NCBI GenBank assembly: GCA_903851195.1
Contig: CAINNJ010000018.1
Location: 1-64,000, forward strand
Length of the DNA: 64,000 nt
Direction of reading: 5' to 3'
DNA from: an uncultured Acidobacteriia bacterium
Lineage (GTDB): Bacteria; Acidobacteriota; Terriglobia; Bryobacterales; Bryobacteraceae
Below the pieces are notes generated by a model that was given only the letters and a program-made list of their open reading frames with translations, did not search any database and had not been told where the DNA came from. Below are positions 40,202 to 48,957 of this stretch, one piece after another. A program made the translations under genes and the position numbers. The first letter of the stretch is position 1; each line of letters begins with the position of its first letter.

Positions 40202-41248
40202 CTACTTTTGGCCGGTCCCGAGTTTCTCCGATTCCTTCGTATGCAGTGCGGCGCGCGCCGGGTCTCCCTTGAGCAGATAGATCTCCGCCAGACGCCGGTG
40301 AACAGCGGCGCGGCGCGGATCGAAATCGAGCGCGCGGGCATACTCGTCGATCGCCGGCGCGTACATTTTCTTGTCCGTGTAAGCGGCGGCGCGCTCCACG
40401 GCGATATCCGCCTGCAGTTGCTGATAGTATTCGGACGGGGTGAACGACCTGCCTTCCGGCAGCGCGGCGCGAAGAGCCTCCAGCGCTTTGTCGCTCGCGT
40501 GCCGGGCGTTGTAGATTCGCGCCATGTTCAGGTAGGCCTCGGGCCGCGAAGGGTCCAACGCGATCGCTTTCCGGCTGAATCCTTCCGCTTCGGTGAACTG
40601 CTGTTTTCCGATGTACAGCGACGCCAGCGCGTTGTACATCTCCGGCGTGACGGCGGGCGATTGAATGGCCTTCTGAAACTCGGCAATGGCGGTCTGGTCC
40701 TGTTTCAGGTCCTGATAAGCGAGAGCAAGGAAATAGTGGGCCGGGGTCATGGTGGGGTCCGCCTCGATCGCCTTGCGATTCAGTTCCAGCGATGCGGCGG
40801 GATCTCCGAGTTTGCGCCGGACTTCACCCAGCAGAGAAAGAAAATGGGGCAACCCCGGGCTTTGCTTCAGACCGCGCTCCAGTTGAACCTGGGCCTTTTC
40901 GGTCAAGCCCTGGTCGAGATAGAGCCGGGCCAGGTAGAAGCGCGCCCACAGAAGCTCGGGATCGAGATCGAGCGCCTGCTGCAGTTCCGCTTTGGCGTCG
41001 GCCATCATCGCCGGCGACCCCTTCGCGAGATAGGCAAGCGCCAGGAGCATGTGCGCGGGCGCGGAGCGCGGATCGGCCGTCAGCACGGCCTTGCACTCGC
41101 GAATGGTCTGGTCGGGTTTTCCCTGCTGCAGGTGTTGCGCGGCGGCGCCCAGTTGCGCGCCCTGCGTGGCGGCGGGAGTTTGCGCCCGCGTCGTGACCGA
41201 GGCCAAAAGGAAAATGCAGATGGGGAGCAGTTTCTCAACGCTTCGCAT
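40202..41248 (-). CDS. Secreted TPR-repeat protein
   Basis: 348 residues from ATG 41248; the open frame further upstream is inside the neighbouring gene. A signal peptide (about 1-22, ending RAQ) is followed by about eight TPR units, for example SAPAHMLLALAYLAKGSPAM, PELLWARFYLARLYLDQGLT, TPAHYFLALAYQDLKQDQTA and PEAYLNMARIYNARHASDKA. It starts 14 bp inside the end of the CRTAC1 gene, so the two are coupled. TPR proteins act as scaffolds; with the CRTAC1 partner an outer-surface assembly is plausible. Confidence 0.82.
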   Translation of the reverse strand: MRSVEKLLPICIFLLASVTTRAQTPAATQGAQLGAAAQHLQQGKPDQTIRECKAVLTADPRSAPAHMLLALAYLAKGSPAMMADAKAELQQALDLDPELLWARFYLARLYLDQGLTEKAQVQLERGLKQSPGLPHFLSLLGEVRRKLGDPAASLELNRKAIEADPTMTPAHYFLALAYQDLKQDQTAIAEFQKAIQSPAVTPEMYNALASLYIGKQQFTEAEGFSRKAIALDPSRPEAYLNMARIYNARHASDKALEALRAALPEGRSFTPSEYYQQLQADIAVERAAAYTDKKMYAPAIDEYARALDFDPRRAAVHRRLAEIYLLKGDPARAALHTKESEKLGTGQK

Positions 41249-42959
41249 CGGCCTCGTCCAGAAGCAAAATCTGGCCGGCGTGAACGCCGTCGATCGCCTG
41301 CTTCTTCCCGCCTGGCCATTCGATCTCGATGCGGGCGAGCGTTGTGGCTCCCAGCCCGAAATACAGACTCGTATCGCTGGTGCTGAGGTAGCTTCCATAG
41401 GGATTGATTTCCCGCATCTGGGTGCGGCCGGCGGCGGTCACCCGAACTTTCGCGCCGATCCCGAACCGATTGCTCTCTCGGCCGCGGGCGCGGAGCGCGA
41501 TCCAGTGATTGCGATTCCCGCCGTCATTGCGCAGCAGCAGCGGGCTGCCGCCGGAATCGCTCACCACGATGTCGAGGTCGCCATCGTTATCGAAATCCGC
41601 CACCGCCAGCCCGCGGCCCACGTGCCGGATCCGAAACGCCGGACCGCTTTCCGCCGAGACTTCGCGAAAACGTCCGCCGCCCAGGTTCCGGTAAAGCAGG
41701 TCGGTCTGGCGGTAAGCAAGCTGCCGGTCGTAGAGCGCGACGTTGTCGGTGACGTGTCCGTTGGTGACATAGATGTCCGGAAAACCGTCGTTGTCGAAAT
41801 CGAAGACCTTGGCGCCGAAGCCAAGTGTCTTTAGGCTGGATGGCAGGCCGGCTTTGACGGTGACGTCTTCGAAGGACAGCTTTCCCAGGTTGCGGAAGAG
41901 CGGGTTATATTGGCCCGAAAAGGCCGTAAAAAAGATGTCGGGCAGGCCGTCGCCATCCAGATCCACGATCTCCGTGCCCATGCCGGCCAGCGCTTTGCCG
42001 TTCATGTCGAAACCCACGCCGGCGCCGTAAGTGATGTCGTCGAAAGTGCCGTCGCCTTTGTTGTGGTAGAGAAAATTGCGGACACCATCGTTGGCTACAA
42101 AGATATCGGGCCATCCGTCGCCATCGATATCGCCGATGGCCACACCCAGGCTCTTCCCCGCGGGATTCGCCACGCCGGCTTTGCGGGAGACCTCCGTGAA
42201 CGTGCCGTCGCGATTGTTGTGGTAGAGCAGTGACGGCGTACCGTCGAACTGCTGCGGATCGCAATACATGCGGTAGCCCGGCTTTTGATAGCCGCAATGC
42301 GGCGCGGTGCGCATGTCGAAATCGATGTAGCGGCCGACGAACAGATCGAGGTAGCCGTCGCGATCGTAGTCCACCCAGGCGGCGCTGCTGCTCCACCCGC
42401 CGCCGCCCACGCCGGCTTTGGCGGTCACTTCACTGAAGGTCCCGTCGCCGTTGTTGCGAAAGAGCTGATTCGCGCCGTATCCCGTGAGGTAGATGTCCAG
42501 GTAGCCGTCGTTATCGTAGTCGCCCACGGTCACGCCGGTGGCGAACATGCCATTGCCGGTCAGCCCTGCTTTGGCGGTTACATCCACGAATTTGCCGTTG
42601 CCGGTGTTGCGATAGAGCGCGTTGCCGGGCGATGGCTTGCCGTGGGCCAGGTCGGCTCCGTTGGCGAAGAACAGGTCGGGCAGGCCGTCGTTATCGAAAT
42701 CGATCACACCCACGCCGGAGCCGAAGGTCTCGAACATGTGCTTCTCGTCCGACGCTCCGTTTTCATGGCGGAAGGTAATGCCGGAGGCGGCCGCGATTTC
42801 GTTGAACTGAACCCGGCTGAGAGGCGCGGGGCTTGTTGCGCGGGGCGCCGGTCCGGCGGCCTGCTCGCTGTTGAGAGGCGAAGTCGCGGCGAGCAGCAGC
42901 AGATTAGCGACGAGGATGCGGATGAATTTGCGGAGGAACTGCACGGCTCGGGGTCTCAT
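41235..42959 (-). CDS. CRTAC1 family FG-GAP/ASPIC-UnbV protein
   Basis: 574 residues with a signal/anchor at the N-terminus. FG-GAP/VCBS calcium-type loops recur: VIDFDNDGLPDLFFANGADL, VGDYDNDGYLDIYLTGYGAN, WVDYDRDGYLDLFVGRYIDF, IGDIDGDGWPDIFVANDGVR, IVDLDGDGLPDIFFTAFSGQ, FDFDNDGFPDIYVTNGHVTD and VADFDNDGDLDIVVSDSGGS. These make an integrin-like propeller. The C-terminal ASPIC/UnbV domain (about 490-560) has IEIEWPGGKKQAIDG. CRTAC1-type proteins are abundant in acidobacteria and probably bind surface glycans or protein partners. Confidence 0.9.
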   Translation of the reverse strand: MRPRAVQFLRKFIRILVANLLLLAATSPLNSEQAAGPAPRATSPAPLSRVQFNEIAAASGITFRHENGASDEKHMFETFGSGVGVIDFDNDGLPDLFFANGADLAHGKPSPGNALYRNTGNGKFVDVTAKAGLTGNGMFATGVTVGDYDNDGYLDIYLTGYGANQLFRNNGDGTFSEVTAKAGVGGGGWSSSAAWVDYDRDGYLDLFVGRYIDFDMRTAPHCGYQKPGYRMYCDPQQFDGTPSLLYHNNRDGTFTEVSRKAGVANPAGKSLGVAIGDIDGDGWPDIFVANDGVRNFLYHNKGDGTFDDITYGAGVGFDMNGKALAGMGTEIVDLDGDGLPDIFFTAFSGQYNPLFRNLGKLSFEDVTVKAGLPSSLKTLGFGAKVFDFDNDGFPDIYVTNGHVTDNVALYDRQLAYRQTDLLYRNLGGGRFREVSAESGPAFRIRHVGRGLAVADFDNDGDLDIVVSDSGGSPLLLRNDGGNRNHWIALRARGRESNRFGIGAKVRVTAAGRTQMREINPYGSYLSTSDTSLYFGLGATTLARIEIEWPGGKKQAIDGVHAGQILLLDEADAKR

Positions 42960-42980
42960 TCTGGAGGTTCGGAATTCGGG

Positions 42981-43490
42981 TTAGCGGTAGGTGCGCGCCG
43001 GCTCGTTATGCCAGATGCCGTCTTTCGAATAGGACGGGGTAAAGGTCCAGGCGTCAGCAGTAATGCGTATGGTGGAGCGGGTGCGGTCGAGCTGGTTGGC
43101 GTCGCCCTGGTTCTGGCCCTCGATCACGATCGTGCCGTCAGCGCCGATGGACGCGGTTCCTTCAACAAAGCCACCCGAGACGTTCCAGTACCACCAGACA
43201 ATGCGGCCGGCGCGGGCATCCCAGGCATAGACGGTTTCGCCTTCATACACGACTTCGCCTTTTGCGGTTTTGACCGCATGCGTGTTGCGGATGAATTTCC
43301 TGCCGTACATCCACTCGAAGCGCTGTGTGTCGGTCACGTCGCCCTTGGGCAGAGGCGCCGTCCAGTCGCGACCGATGAGCGGGGCAAACGCCTCGAACTT
43401 ACCCGGGGCGGTGGCGGCGGGAGTCGCCGGTTTGTCCTGCGCCGACAGGGCGACACCAAACAGAAGAATTATCCAGATGCGTTCGATCAT
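42981..43490 (-). CDS. Secreted DUF1579-like protein
   Basis: 169 residues with a short signal peptide (about 1-17, ending SAQ). FEAFAPLIGRDWTAPLP, DTQRFEWMYGRKFIRNTHAV, VYEGETVYAWDARAGRIVWW and a closing ITADAWTFTPSYSKDG make a lipocalin-like beta-barrel of the kind annotated as DUF1579. It lies 21 bp upstream of the CRTAC1 gene and 4 bp downstream of the SCO protein gene, all in one direction. Ligand unknown. Confidence 0.65.
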   Translation of the reverse strand: MIERIWIILLFGVALSAQDKPATPAATAPGKFEAFAPLIGRDWTAPLPKGDVTDTQRFEWMYGRKFIRNTHAVKTAKGEVVYEGETVYAWDARAGRIVWWYWNVSGGFVEGTASIGADGTIVIEGQNQGDANQLDRTRSTIRITADAWTFTPSYSKDGIWHNEPARTYR

Positions 43491-43494
43491 TTTG

Positions 43495-44325
43495 TCAGTT
43501 CCTTGCCCCGGAGATCAGCACTTCCACATAATCTCCCAATTGCCGCCCTGTGAATTGGTTGCCCGCGAAGTCGGCTGCCAGGCGGCCCTCGCGATCAATT
43601 ACCAGAGTATGCAGCGAGTGAGTGAAATAGCCTTCGTCGGGCCAGAAATTCACGCCGAACCGGCGCGAGACGGCTTTCACTTCCTCGGGCGGCCCGGTGA
43701 GGAAGTGCCACGATTCCGGATCGGCTTTCCAGGTTGCGGCGTATTTCGCCAGCACCTGGGGCTGGTCATGCGCCGGATCGATCGTGACGCTGAGCAGCAC
43801 CAGGTCGCGGCCCATGCGGGTGGCGAAGCGCTGATTGAGCTGGCTGAAGTTAGTGGAAAGCCGGAAGCAGTAGTCGGGCAGCGGGCAACTGGTGTAGATG
43901 AAGGTCATCGCCACCACTTTTCCGGCCCATTGCGACAGCGCTACACGGCGACCGGTCTGGTCGGTCAGAGTGAAATCGGGCACCGAGTCGCCGGGTTTCA
44001 CGGTCGCCCGCGGTGCTTCCAGCAGTTGCAGACGGCGCGCGAGCATCGGCTCCCGCTCAGTGGACTCGTAACGATGGATGCGAATGCGCTCGGCGTAGGA
44101 GCGGTTCTTCTCTACCACGAGGGTGAAGTCCACATAAGCGCCTGGTTTGAGATCGGCCAGTTCGCGATTATCGAGAACGGAATACGACATCGCCATCGCT
44201 TCCATATATCCGGGAATGGCGGCACAGGAGGCATCGAAAGTGCGATGCGGCCGGTCGACATTCAGAATAATTCCGGTGACGGGGTAACGCGTCGCGGCAC
44301 TTAGACTGACGGCTGCTACCAGCAA
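43495..44325 (-). CDS. SCO1/SenC-type copper/thioredoxin-fold protein
   Basis: About 276 residues from a proposed TTG at 44325; the frame is open upstream but that part is made of REP sequence and antisense transposase gene. N-terminal hydrophobic signal, then a copper-binding-like domain (VTGIILNVDRPHRTFDASCA; MEAMAMSYSVLDN), then the SCO domain with KPGDSVPDFTLTDQTGRRVA, the redox Cys pair in YTSCPLPDYCFR, and the late His in YFTHSLHTLVID. SCO proteins deliver copper to cytochrome oxidase CuA or handle thiol redox. The REP insertion lies right at the 5' end and may have changed the start. Confidence 0.78.
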   Translation of the reverse strand: MLVAAVSLSAATRYPVTGIILNVDRPHRTFDASCAAIPGYMEAMAMSYSVLDNRELADLKPGAYVDFTLVVEKNRSYAERIRIHRYESTEREPMLARRLQLLEAPRATVKPGDSVPDFTLTDQTGRRVALSQWAGKVVAMTFIYTSCPLPDYCFRLSTNFSQLNQRFATRMGRDLVLLSVTIDPAHDQPQVLAKYAATWKADPESWHFLTGPPEEVKAVSRRFGVNFWPDEGYFTHSLHTLVIDREGRLAADFAGNQFTGRQLGDYVEVLISGARN

Positions 44326-44332
44326 GGTGAGT

Positions 44333-44914
44333 TCACGAAGACGCCTTGTAGTGCAGGTTGGAAACCTGCGGCCGATTGGCAATCGGCCATGCACTCGACC
44401 ATCGAAACTGCGCGGGTTCCGTGACGAGACCGGCGTCGACTGGATTGCGTTCAATATACTTCGCAATCCTGTCGAATTCCAGTTGGCTGCGGACCAATCT
44501 GTCATAACTTTCCTCCTGCCAGAAGGGCTGGCCTGTCGTTCCCAGCGTCCGATTCGCCGCGCAGGCGGTAAATCGCTTCAGCGAATGCATGAAGGCGGAG
44601 ACAGGCTGGAAGGGGGTCACCAGAATATGGACATGATTCGGCATCACCACGAATCGGTGAAGATCGTATTCGATCAGGTGCCGATACTGGATGGATTCGA
44701 CCACCTGCGAGGCGATTTCGGGTATTCGCAGGCAGGTAGGGCCCACGCGGGCGTCGGCCAGAAGGCGATCCATGGCCAGGAAAGCCCGGCCGGCCGTGGT
44801 CTCCGGTGGAAAGCTGCGGCTTCGTGGCAGGCTGCCATGAAGACGCCAGGTGATGAACAGGGGCCGGCCAATTGCATGGATGTGTGGGAGGCGACGAGCG
44901 TGGAATCCGGTCAT
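44333..44914 (-). CDS. REP-associated tyrosine transposase (RAYT)
   Basis: 193 residues from the ATG at 44914 (the frame stays open to 45004 only through the right REP element). Y1-transposase features: LFITWRLHGSLP, DLHRFVVMPNHVHILVTPF with the HxH metal motif and its preceding MPN, and FWQEESYDRLVRSQLEFDRI with the catalytic Tyr region, then YIERNPVDAGLV and FRWSSA. RAYTs cut single-stranded REP hairpins and are thought to spread them. The C-terminal ~18 residues are encoded by the left REP element itself. It probably mobilised the REP copies at 12.3 and 19.1 kb. Confidence 0.88.
   Translation of the reverse strand: MTGFHARRLPHIHAIGRPLFITWRLHGSLPRSRSFPPETTAGRAFLAMDRLLADARVGPTCLRIPEIASQVVESIQYRHLIEYDLHRFVVMPNHVHILVTPFQPVSAFMHSLKRFTACAANRTLGTTGQPFWQEESYDRLVRSQLEFDRIAKYIERNPVDAGLVTEPAQFRWSSAWPIANRPQVSNLHYKASS
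44353..44388. repeat. REP element, left copy (inverted relative to the right)
   Basis: Two hairpins: GCAGGTT-GGA-AACCTGC (44353-44369) and GGCCGATT-GGC-AATCGGCC (44370-44388). It is the reverse complement of the right-hand element across the transposase gene, so the pair forms an inverted REP arrangement that brackets the RAYT. Confidence 0.9.
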
Positions 44915-44963
44915 GCCGGATAAGTGGCTTCGGATGGCGGGAATTCTCAAAAAGATGAGAGTT

Positions 44964-45004
44964 GGCCGATTGCCAATCGGCCGCAGGTTTCCAACCTGCC
45001 CCAC
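44964..45004. repeat. REP element, right copy
   Basis: GGCCGATT-GCC-AATCGGCC (44964-44982) followed by GCAGGTT-TCC-AACCTGC (44983-44999) and CCCAC. The TCC loop plus CCCAC end is shared with the element in the terminase locus (12319-12360). Together with the left copy it defines a RAYT-REP unit of about 650 bp. Confidence 0.9.
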
Positions 45005-45072
45005 ATTGAAAAAGTGAAGATTGGTGAATTGATGAGGGGTGAATGGGAACTGGGTGAATTGATGATGAGTTC

Positions 45073-47631
45073 TTAGTTAGTTTGGCGGGCATGATTGCCT
45101 CCCAACCGATACTTTGGCCGTTCAATCACGCGGTAATAACTGGCGGCCTGCCGGATTTCGATCGCCTGGTTTTTCGGCACGGACGAGAAACGCTGTGGCT
45201 GCGCATCTCCGGGCCACTGAATCTCCAGCCCCACAATCTCCGCCGACTTACCCAGCCCCAGATGCTGTTCCAGAGGTGAGGCGCCGAAGGATCCGCCGCT
45301 TCCCACAGTCCGATAAACCGAGCGCGTTTCCGCTCCGTTCTTCACCTTCACCTGAATTCTGGCGCCGATGGCCGCGCGATTCGCTTTCACGCCCACCAGG
45401 CGCACGCTGAGCCAGTCGTTGCCATGTCCCGGGTTTTCGAAAAGCCGGAACGCATGCCGATCGCCCGGAACCGCCCCGCCCACCACTTCCAGCAGATCCT
45501 CGTCGCCATCGTTGTCGATATCCGCAAACGCCACGCCGTGCCCTTTGTGCAACTCGCCGGTGCCGGAGGAAGCCGTGATATCCACGAACGTTTTTCCCGC
45601 TTTGTTATGCAGCAGCACATTGGGCAGCAGAGCGGCATAGGACGGTTCTCCGGTGCCGAAATAAATATCGGGATAGCCGTCGTTATCCACATCGCCGAAA
45701 TTCGCACCCATTGGCATGAAGACTTTGTTCAGCCCGGTTTCCTGCGTCACATCGCGAAAGGAGCCGTTACCCAGATTGTGATACAGCTTCATGGTGGGGG
45801 CGTTGTGGGGCAGTCCCAGATACGTGCGCGCGCTTTCCTCGATCGACATCGCGTAGCCGGTCGCCAGAAGATCCGGCCTGCCGTCGTTGTCGTAGTCGAA
45901 AAACCAGGCGGCAAAGCCATGGCCTGAGGCCTCGACGCCGGCCTGACGCGCCACGTCCGTGAACGTGCCGTTGTGGTTGTTGTGCAGCAGCGCGCTGGGG
46001 CCGCGGTAGTTGGAGACGAACAGGTCAGCATAGCCGTCGTTGTCGTAATCGGCCGCCACCACCGCCTTGGTAAACACCGCGAGATCGGCTCCGGAAGAAC
46101 GGGAGATGTCCTGAAATGTGCCGTTGCCGTTGTTCAGGAAAAGCTGATTCGGCTCGTTTTCATTGCCGACGTAGAGATCCAGGTAGCCGTCGTTATTGAT
46201 ATCCACCCACACGGCGGTTTGCGTCGTGGTTGGCTCGGCGAGGCCGGCTTCCGCCGTGACATCAGTGAAGACGCCGTGGCAGTCGTTGCGAAGCAGCGAT
46301 TTCCGCTGTGCCGTTTCCCAGCCACCGCGCAGCACCAGGATATCCAGGCAGCCGTCATTGTTGTAATCGGTCTGGATGATGTTGAGCCCGCCCAGCTGGG
46401 AGGCCAGCCCCGATTGCGCGCTGCGGTCGGTAAACGTGCCGTCCCCGTTGTTGTGGAAGAAATGCATGGGCGCGCAAAAATCCCAGTCGGAGGTGACGAT
46501 GTCGAACAGACCGTCGTTATCGAAGTCGTCGACGATCAGGCCGCCGGCTTCCGAGAAGATGGTGTCGAGTCCGGCGCGCGGCGCCGCGTCGGTAAAGCGG
46601 CCAATGTCTTCAGAGGATGCGAATCGCGAAGGCGCCAGCAGGTGCTCTTTGGGGACACCGGCAGGATACTTCCCCAGCGTCATATAAGCAAGGTTCAGTA
46701 GCCACGTGGTCTCAATGTCGTTCGGCCGCAGTTTCAGCGATGCGAGGAAGTGCTGCACGGCTTTTTGCGAATCCGCCTGTCTGGGGTACTTCGCTTCGGG
46801 ACGCATCGGAAAGAGGCAGAGCTCCGCGGGATGGCGGTAGGCGTCGTTGACGATTCCCGCCCGGTGCAGATAGGCGACCCCCAGCATCTCTTCCACCTCG
46901 GGCAGCATTTTCGGCACGGCGGCCGAAGCGATGCGGAGCGCGGCCTCGAACCGGGCAATGGCCGGATCCATCTCTCCCCGATACGCGTAGACCTGCGCCG
47001 TGCCGAGGTGGAGCGCGACGGCATCGGCACGCGTGTGGCTGACGTCGTCGGCGGTTGCGGCCAGTTTCTCCGCCCGCGCCTTCAAATCGGTGAACGATTG
47101 CTGCCGCAGCGCGCAGGACAGGCTCGGATCGGCATTCCATCCGGCGGGTTTGGGATAGTTCGAGAGAGCCGCGCCGGCTTCGATGAAACCGGCGACGTTC
47201 ACGTCGAAACGGATGCCGCTTTCGGCGCGCAGGGCCTCCTGGCGGGCACGCCGGGACTCCTCGATTCCGGCGAGTTCGTCCCGCGTCAGCACCTTGACGA
47301 TCGCGAAGCCGGAGGGAAGCCGGAACACCGGAGAAATCTGCCCGGGGGTGAGCCCTCGCAGCGCGTTGCGGATCTCCTCGCGCAGTGTGGAGGGATCGAG
47401 AGTGCCCAACAAGCCGCCATCGAGCGATGTGGCATCCACGGATTTCTCGCGAGCAAGCACGGCGAAATCGGCGCCCTGCTCGAGTTCCGCCCTCGCGCGA
47501 GCCATCTCCCCGGCGGAGTTCAGAACGAGGATGCGCAACGGGACAGCAGTGGAATTCGGTTCCTGGCCAGGAGCGAAGAGGACAACGGCCGGCAGAAGAC
47601 AGAAGAGTACGGGAAACAGCGATACTCGCAA
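45073..47631 (-). CDS. PPIC-like/TPR/CRTAC1 fusion protein
   Basis: 852 residues. After a signal peptide (1-22), residues 30-115 resemble a parvulin/SurA (PPIC) domain: ARAELEQGADFAVLAREKSV, DATSLDGGLLGTLDPSTLRE and PGQISPVFRLPSGFAIVKV. Residues 150-335 are helical TPR-like. From about 345 the FG-GAP loops begin (IVDDFDNDGLFDIVTSDWDF, TDYNNDGCLDILVLRGGW, VDINNDGYLDLYVGNE, ADYDNDGYADLFVSNYRG, GDVDNDGYPDIYFGTGE, ADIDNDGDEDLLEVVGG), and a C-terminal ASPIC/UnbV domain ends with IEIRQAASYY. A foldase domain joined to a CRTAC1 propeller is unusual; it may help surface proteins fold or may be a dead parvulin used for binding. Confidence 0.82.
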   Translation of the reverse strand: MRVSLFPVLFCLLPAVVLFAPGQEPNSTAVPLRILVLNSAGEMARARAELEQGADFAVLAREKSVDATSLDGGLLGTLDPSTLREEIRNALRGLTPGQISPVFRLPSGFAIVKVLTRDELAGIEESRRARQEALRAESGIRFDVNVAGFIEAGAALSNYPKPAGWNADPSLSCALRQQSFTDLKARAEKLAATADDVSHTRADAVALHLGTAQVYAYRGEMDPAIARFEAALRIASAAVPKMLPEVEEMLGVAYLHRAGIVNDAYRHPAELCLFPMRPEAKYPRQADSQKAVQHFLASLKLRPNDIETTWLLNLAYMTLGKYPAGVPKEHLLAPSRFASSEDIGRFTDAAPRAGLDTIFSEAGGLIVDDFDNDGLFDIVTSDWDFCAPMHFFHNNGDGTFTDRSAQSGLASQLGGLNIIQTDYNNDGCLDILVLRGGWETAQRKSLLRNDCHGVFTDVTAEAGLAEPTTTQTAVWVDINNDGYLDLYVGNENEPNQLFLNNGNGTFQDISRSSGADLAVFTKAVVAADYDNDGYADLFVSNYRGPSALLHNNHNGTFTDVARQAGVEASGHGFAAWFFDYDNDGRPDLLATGYAMSIEESARTYLGLPHNAPTMKLYHNLGNGSFRDVTQETGLNKVFMPMGANFGDVDNDGYPDIYFGTGEPSYAALLPNVLLHNKAGKTFVDITASSGTGELHKGHGVAFADIDNDGDEDLLEVVGGAVPGDRHAFRLFENPGHGNDWLSVRLVGVKANRAAIGARIQVKVKNGAETRSVYRTVGSGGSFGASPLEQHLGLGKSAEIVGLEIQWPGDAQPQRFSSVPKNQAIEIRQAASYYRVIERPKYRLGGNHARQTN

Positions 47632-47697
47632 AGCTCTGCGATGGTATCACAAGGCGAAACAGCTGCTTCCCGTAAGCCCCGCGCTAAGATCAGCAGA

Positions 47698-48933
47698 ATG
47701 GAATCCGTCGCGGTAAGCGGCTCGACGAGCCTGCGCTCCATCACGAAGCAACAGTGGATCACGGTGTTTGCCGCGCAGGCGGGGTACATGCTCGACGCGA
47801 TGGACGTCCTGCTGTTCGTCTTCGCGGTGAACGTGCTGCGCGACGAGTTTCACCTGAGCGCCACGCAGGCGGGCCTGGCGAGTTCGTTCACGCTGGCGTT
47901 TTCCGCGATCGGCGGCATTGCGTTCGGTGTGCTTTCCGACCGTATCGGGCGGGCGCGCGCGCTCATCTGGTCGATCCTGATTTACAGCTTTGCCTCGGCC
48001 GGCACCGCGCTGAGCTGGAACCTGGCTTCGCTGCTGTTCTGGCGGGCAATGATCGGGATCGGGCTGGGCGCGGAATGGTCGGCGGGTGCGGTGCTGGTGG
48101 CCGAGACTTGGCCGGCGGAACATCGAGCAAAGGCCGTGGGGATCATGCAGTCCGGCTGGGCTTTGGGGTATCTGCTCGCGGCGGGCGTCACGGCGCTGGT
48201 GCTGCCGCGCTGGGGCTGGAAGGTCCTGTTCCTGACGGGGCTGCTGCCGGCGATTCTGGCGCTGGCGCTGCGCAATCAGCTTGAAGAACCCGAGATCTGG
48301 AAGCAAAGTCTGAAGCGGCCGCGCGTGAGCCCGGTGGAGATTTTCCGGGGCGAACTGCTGGGCCGCACGGTGCTGGCCTCCGCGCTGGCGACCTCGGTTT
48401 TGTTCGCTTACTGGGGCCTGTTTACGTGGATTCCGGGCTTTCTCTCGGCATCGCCGGCGCGCGGCGGAGCGGGGCTGAGTATTGTCCGGACCAGCGCGTT
48501 CATTGTGCCGATGCAGATCGGCGCGTTCGCCGGTTATGTCGGCTTCGGCTGGCTGTCGGACCGGATCGGGCGTCGCTTCGCGTTTTTGATTTATGTGGTG
48601 GGAGCGGCCATTGCGACCCCGATTTATGGGGCTTCACACGAGGAACGCACGCTGCTGATCCTGGGGCCGGTGATCGGATTTCTGGGGACGGGGTTCTTCA
48701 GTTTATTCGGCGCGATGCTGGCGGAACTCTATCCCACGGCGCTGCGCGGCGCGGGACAGGGCTTTGTGTATAACATCGGGCGCGGGCTCAGTTCGCTGGC
48801 GCCGTGGGTGGTGGGCTTCTGCGCGGACCGGTACGGGATTGGCGCCTCGCTGGCGCTGAATTCGGCGTTCTTTCTGCTCGGGGCGGCGCTGATCTTTACG
48901 CTGCCGGAGACGAAGAAGGTGGCGCTGCGTTAG
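47698..48933 (+). CDS. MFS transporter (sugar/carboxylate type)
   Basis: 411 residues from ATG 47698. Twelve hydrophobic helices; MFS signature loops GVLSDRIGRARALIWS (2-3) and GWLSDRIGRRFAFLIY (8-9), with LGAEWSAGAVLVAETWPAEH in helix 4-5 and AELYPTALRGAGQGFVYNIG near helix 11, the pattern of sialate/aromatic acid:H+ symporters. Substrate unknown. It is divergent from the large CRTAC1 gene (66 bp) and followed by aminopeptidase P on the same strand. Confidence 0.85.
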   Translation: MESVAVSGSTSLRSITKQQWITVFAAQAGYMLDAMDVLLFVFAVNVLRDEFHLSATQAGLASSFTLAFSAIGGIAFGVLSDRIGRARALIWSILIYSFASAGTALSWNLASLLFWRAMIGIGLGAEWSAGAVLVAETWPAEHRAKAVGIMQSGWALGYLLAAGVTALVLPRWGWKVLFLTGLLPAILALALRNQLEEPEIWKQSLKRPRVSPVEIFRGELLGRTVLASALATSVLFAYWGLFTWIPGFLSASPARGGAGLSIVRTSAFIVPMQIGAFAGYVGFGWLSDRIGRRFAFLIYVVGAAIATPIYGASHEERTLLILGPVIGFLGTGFFSLFGAMLAELYPTALRGAGQGFVYNIGRGLSSLAPWVVGFCADRYGIGASLALNSAFFLLGAALIFTLPETKKVALR

Positions 48934-48957
48934 GCGCCGATCAGGACGGCAAAACAC

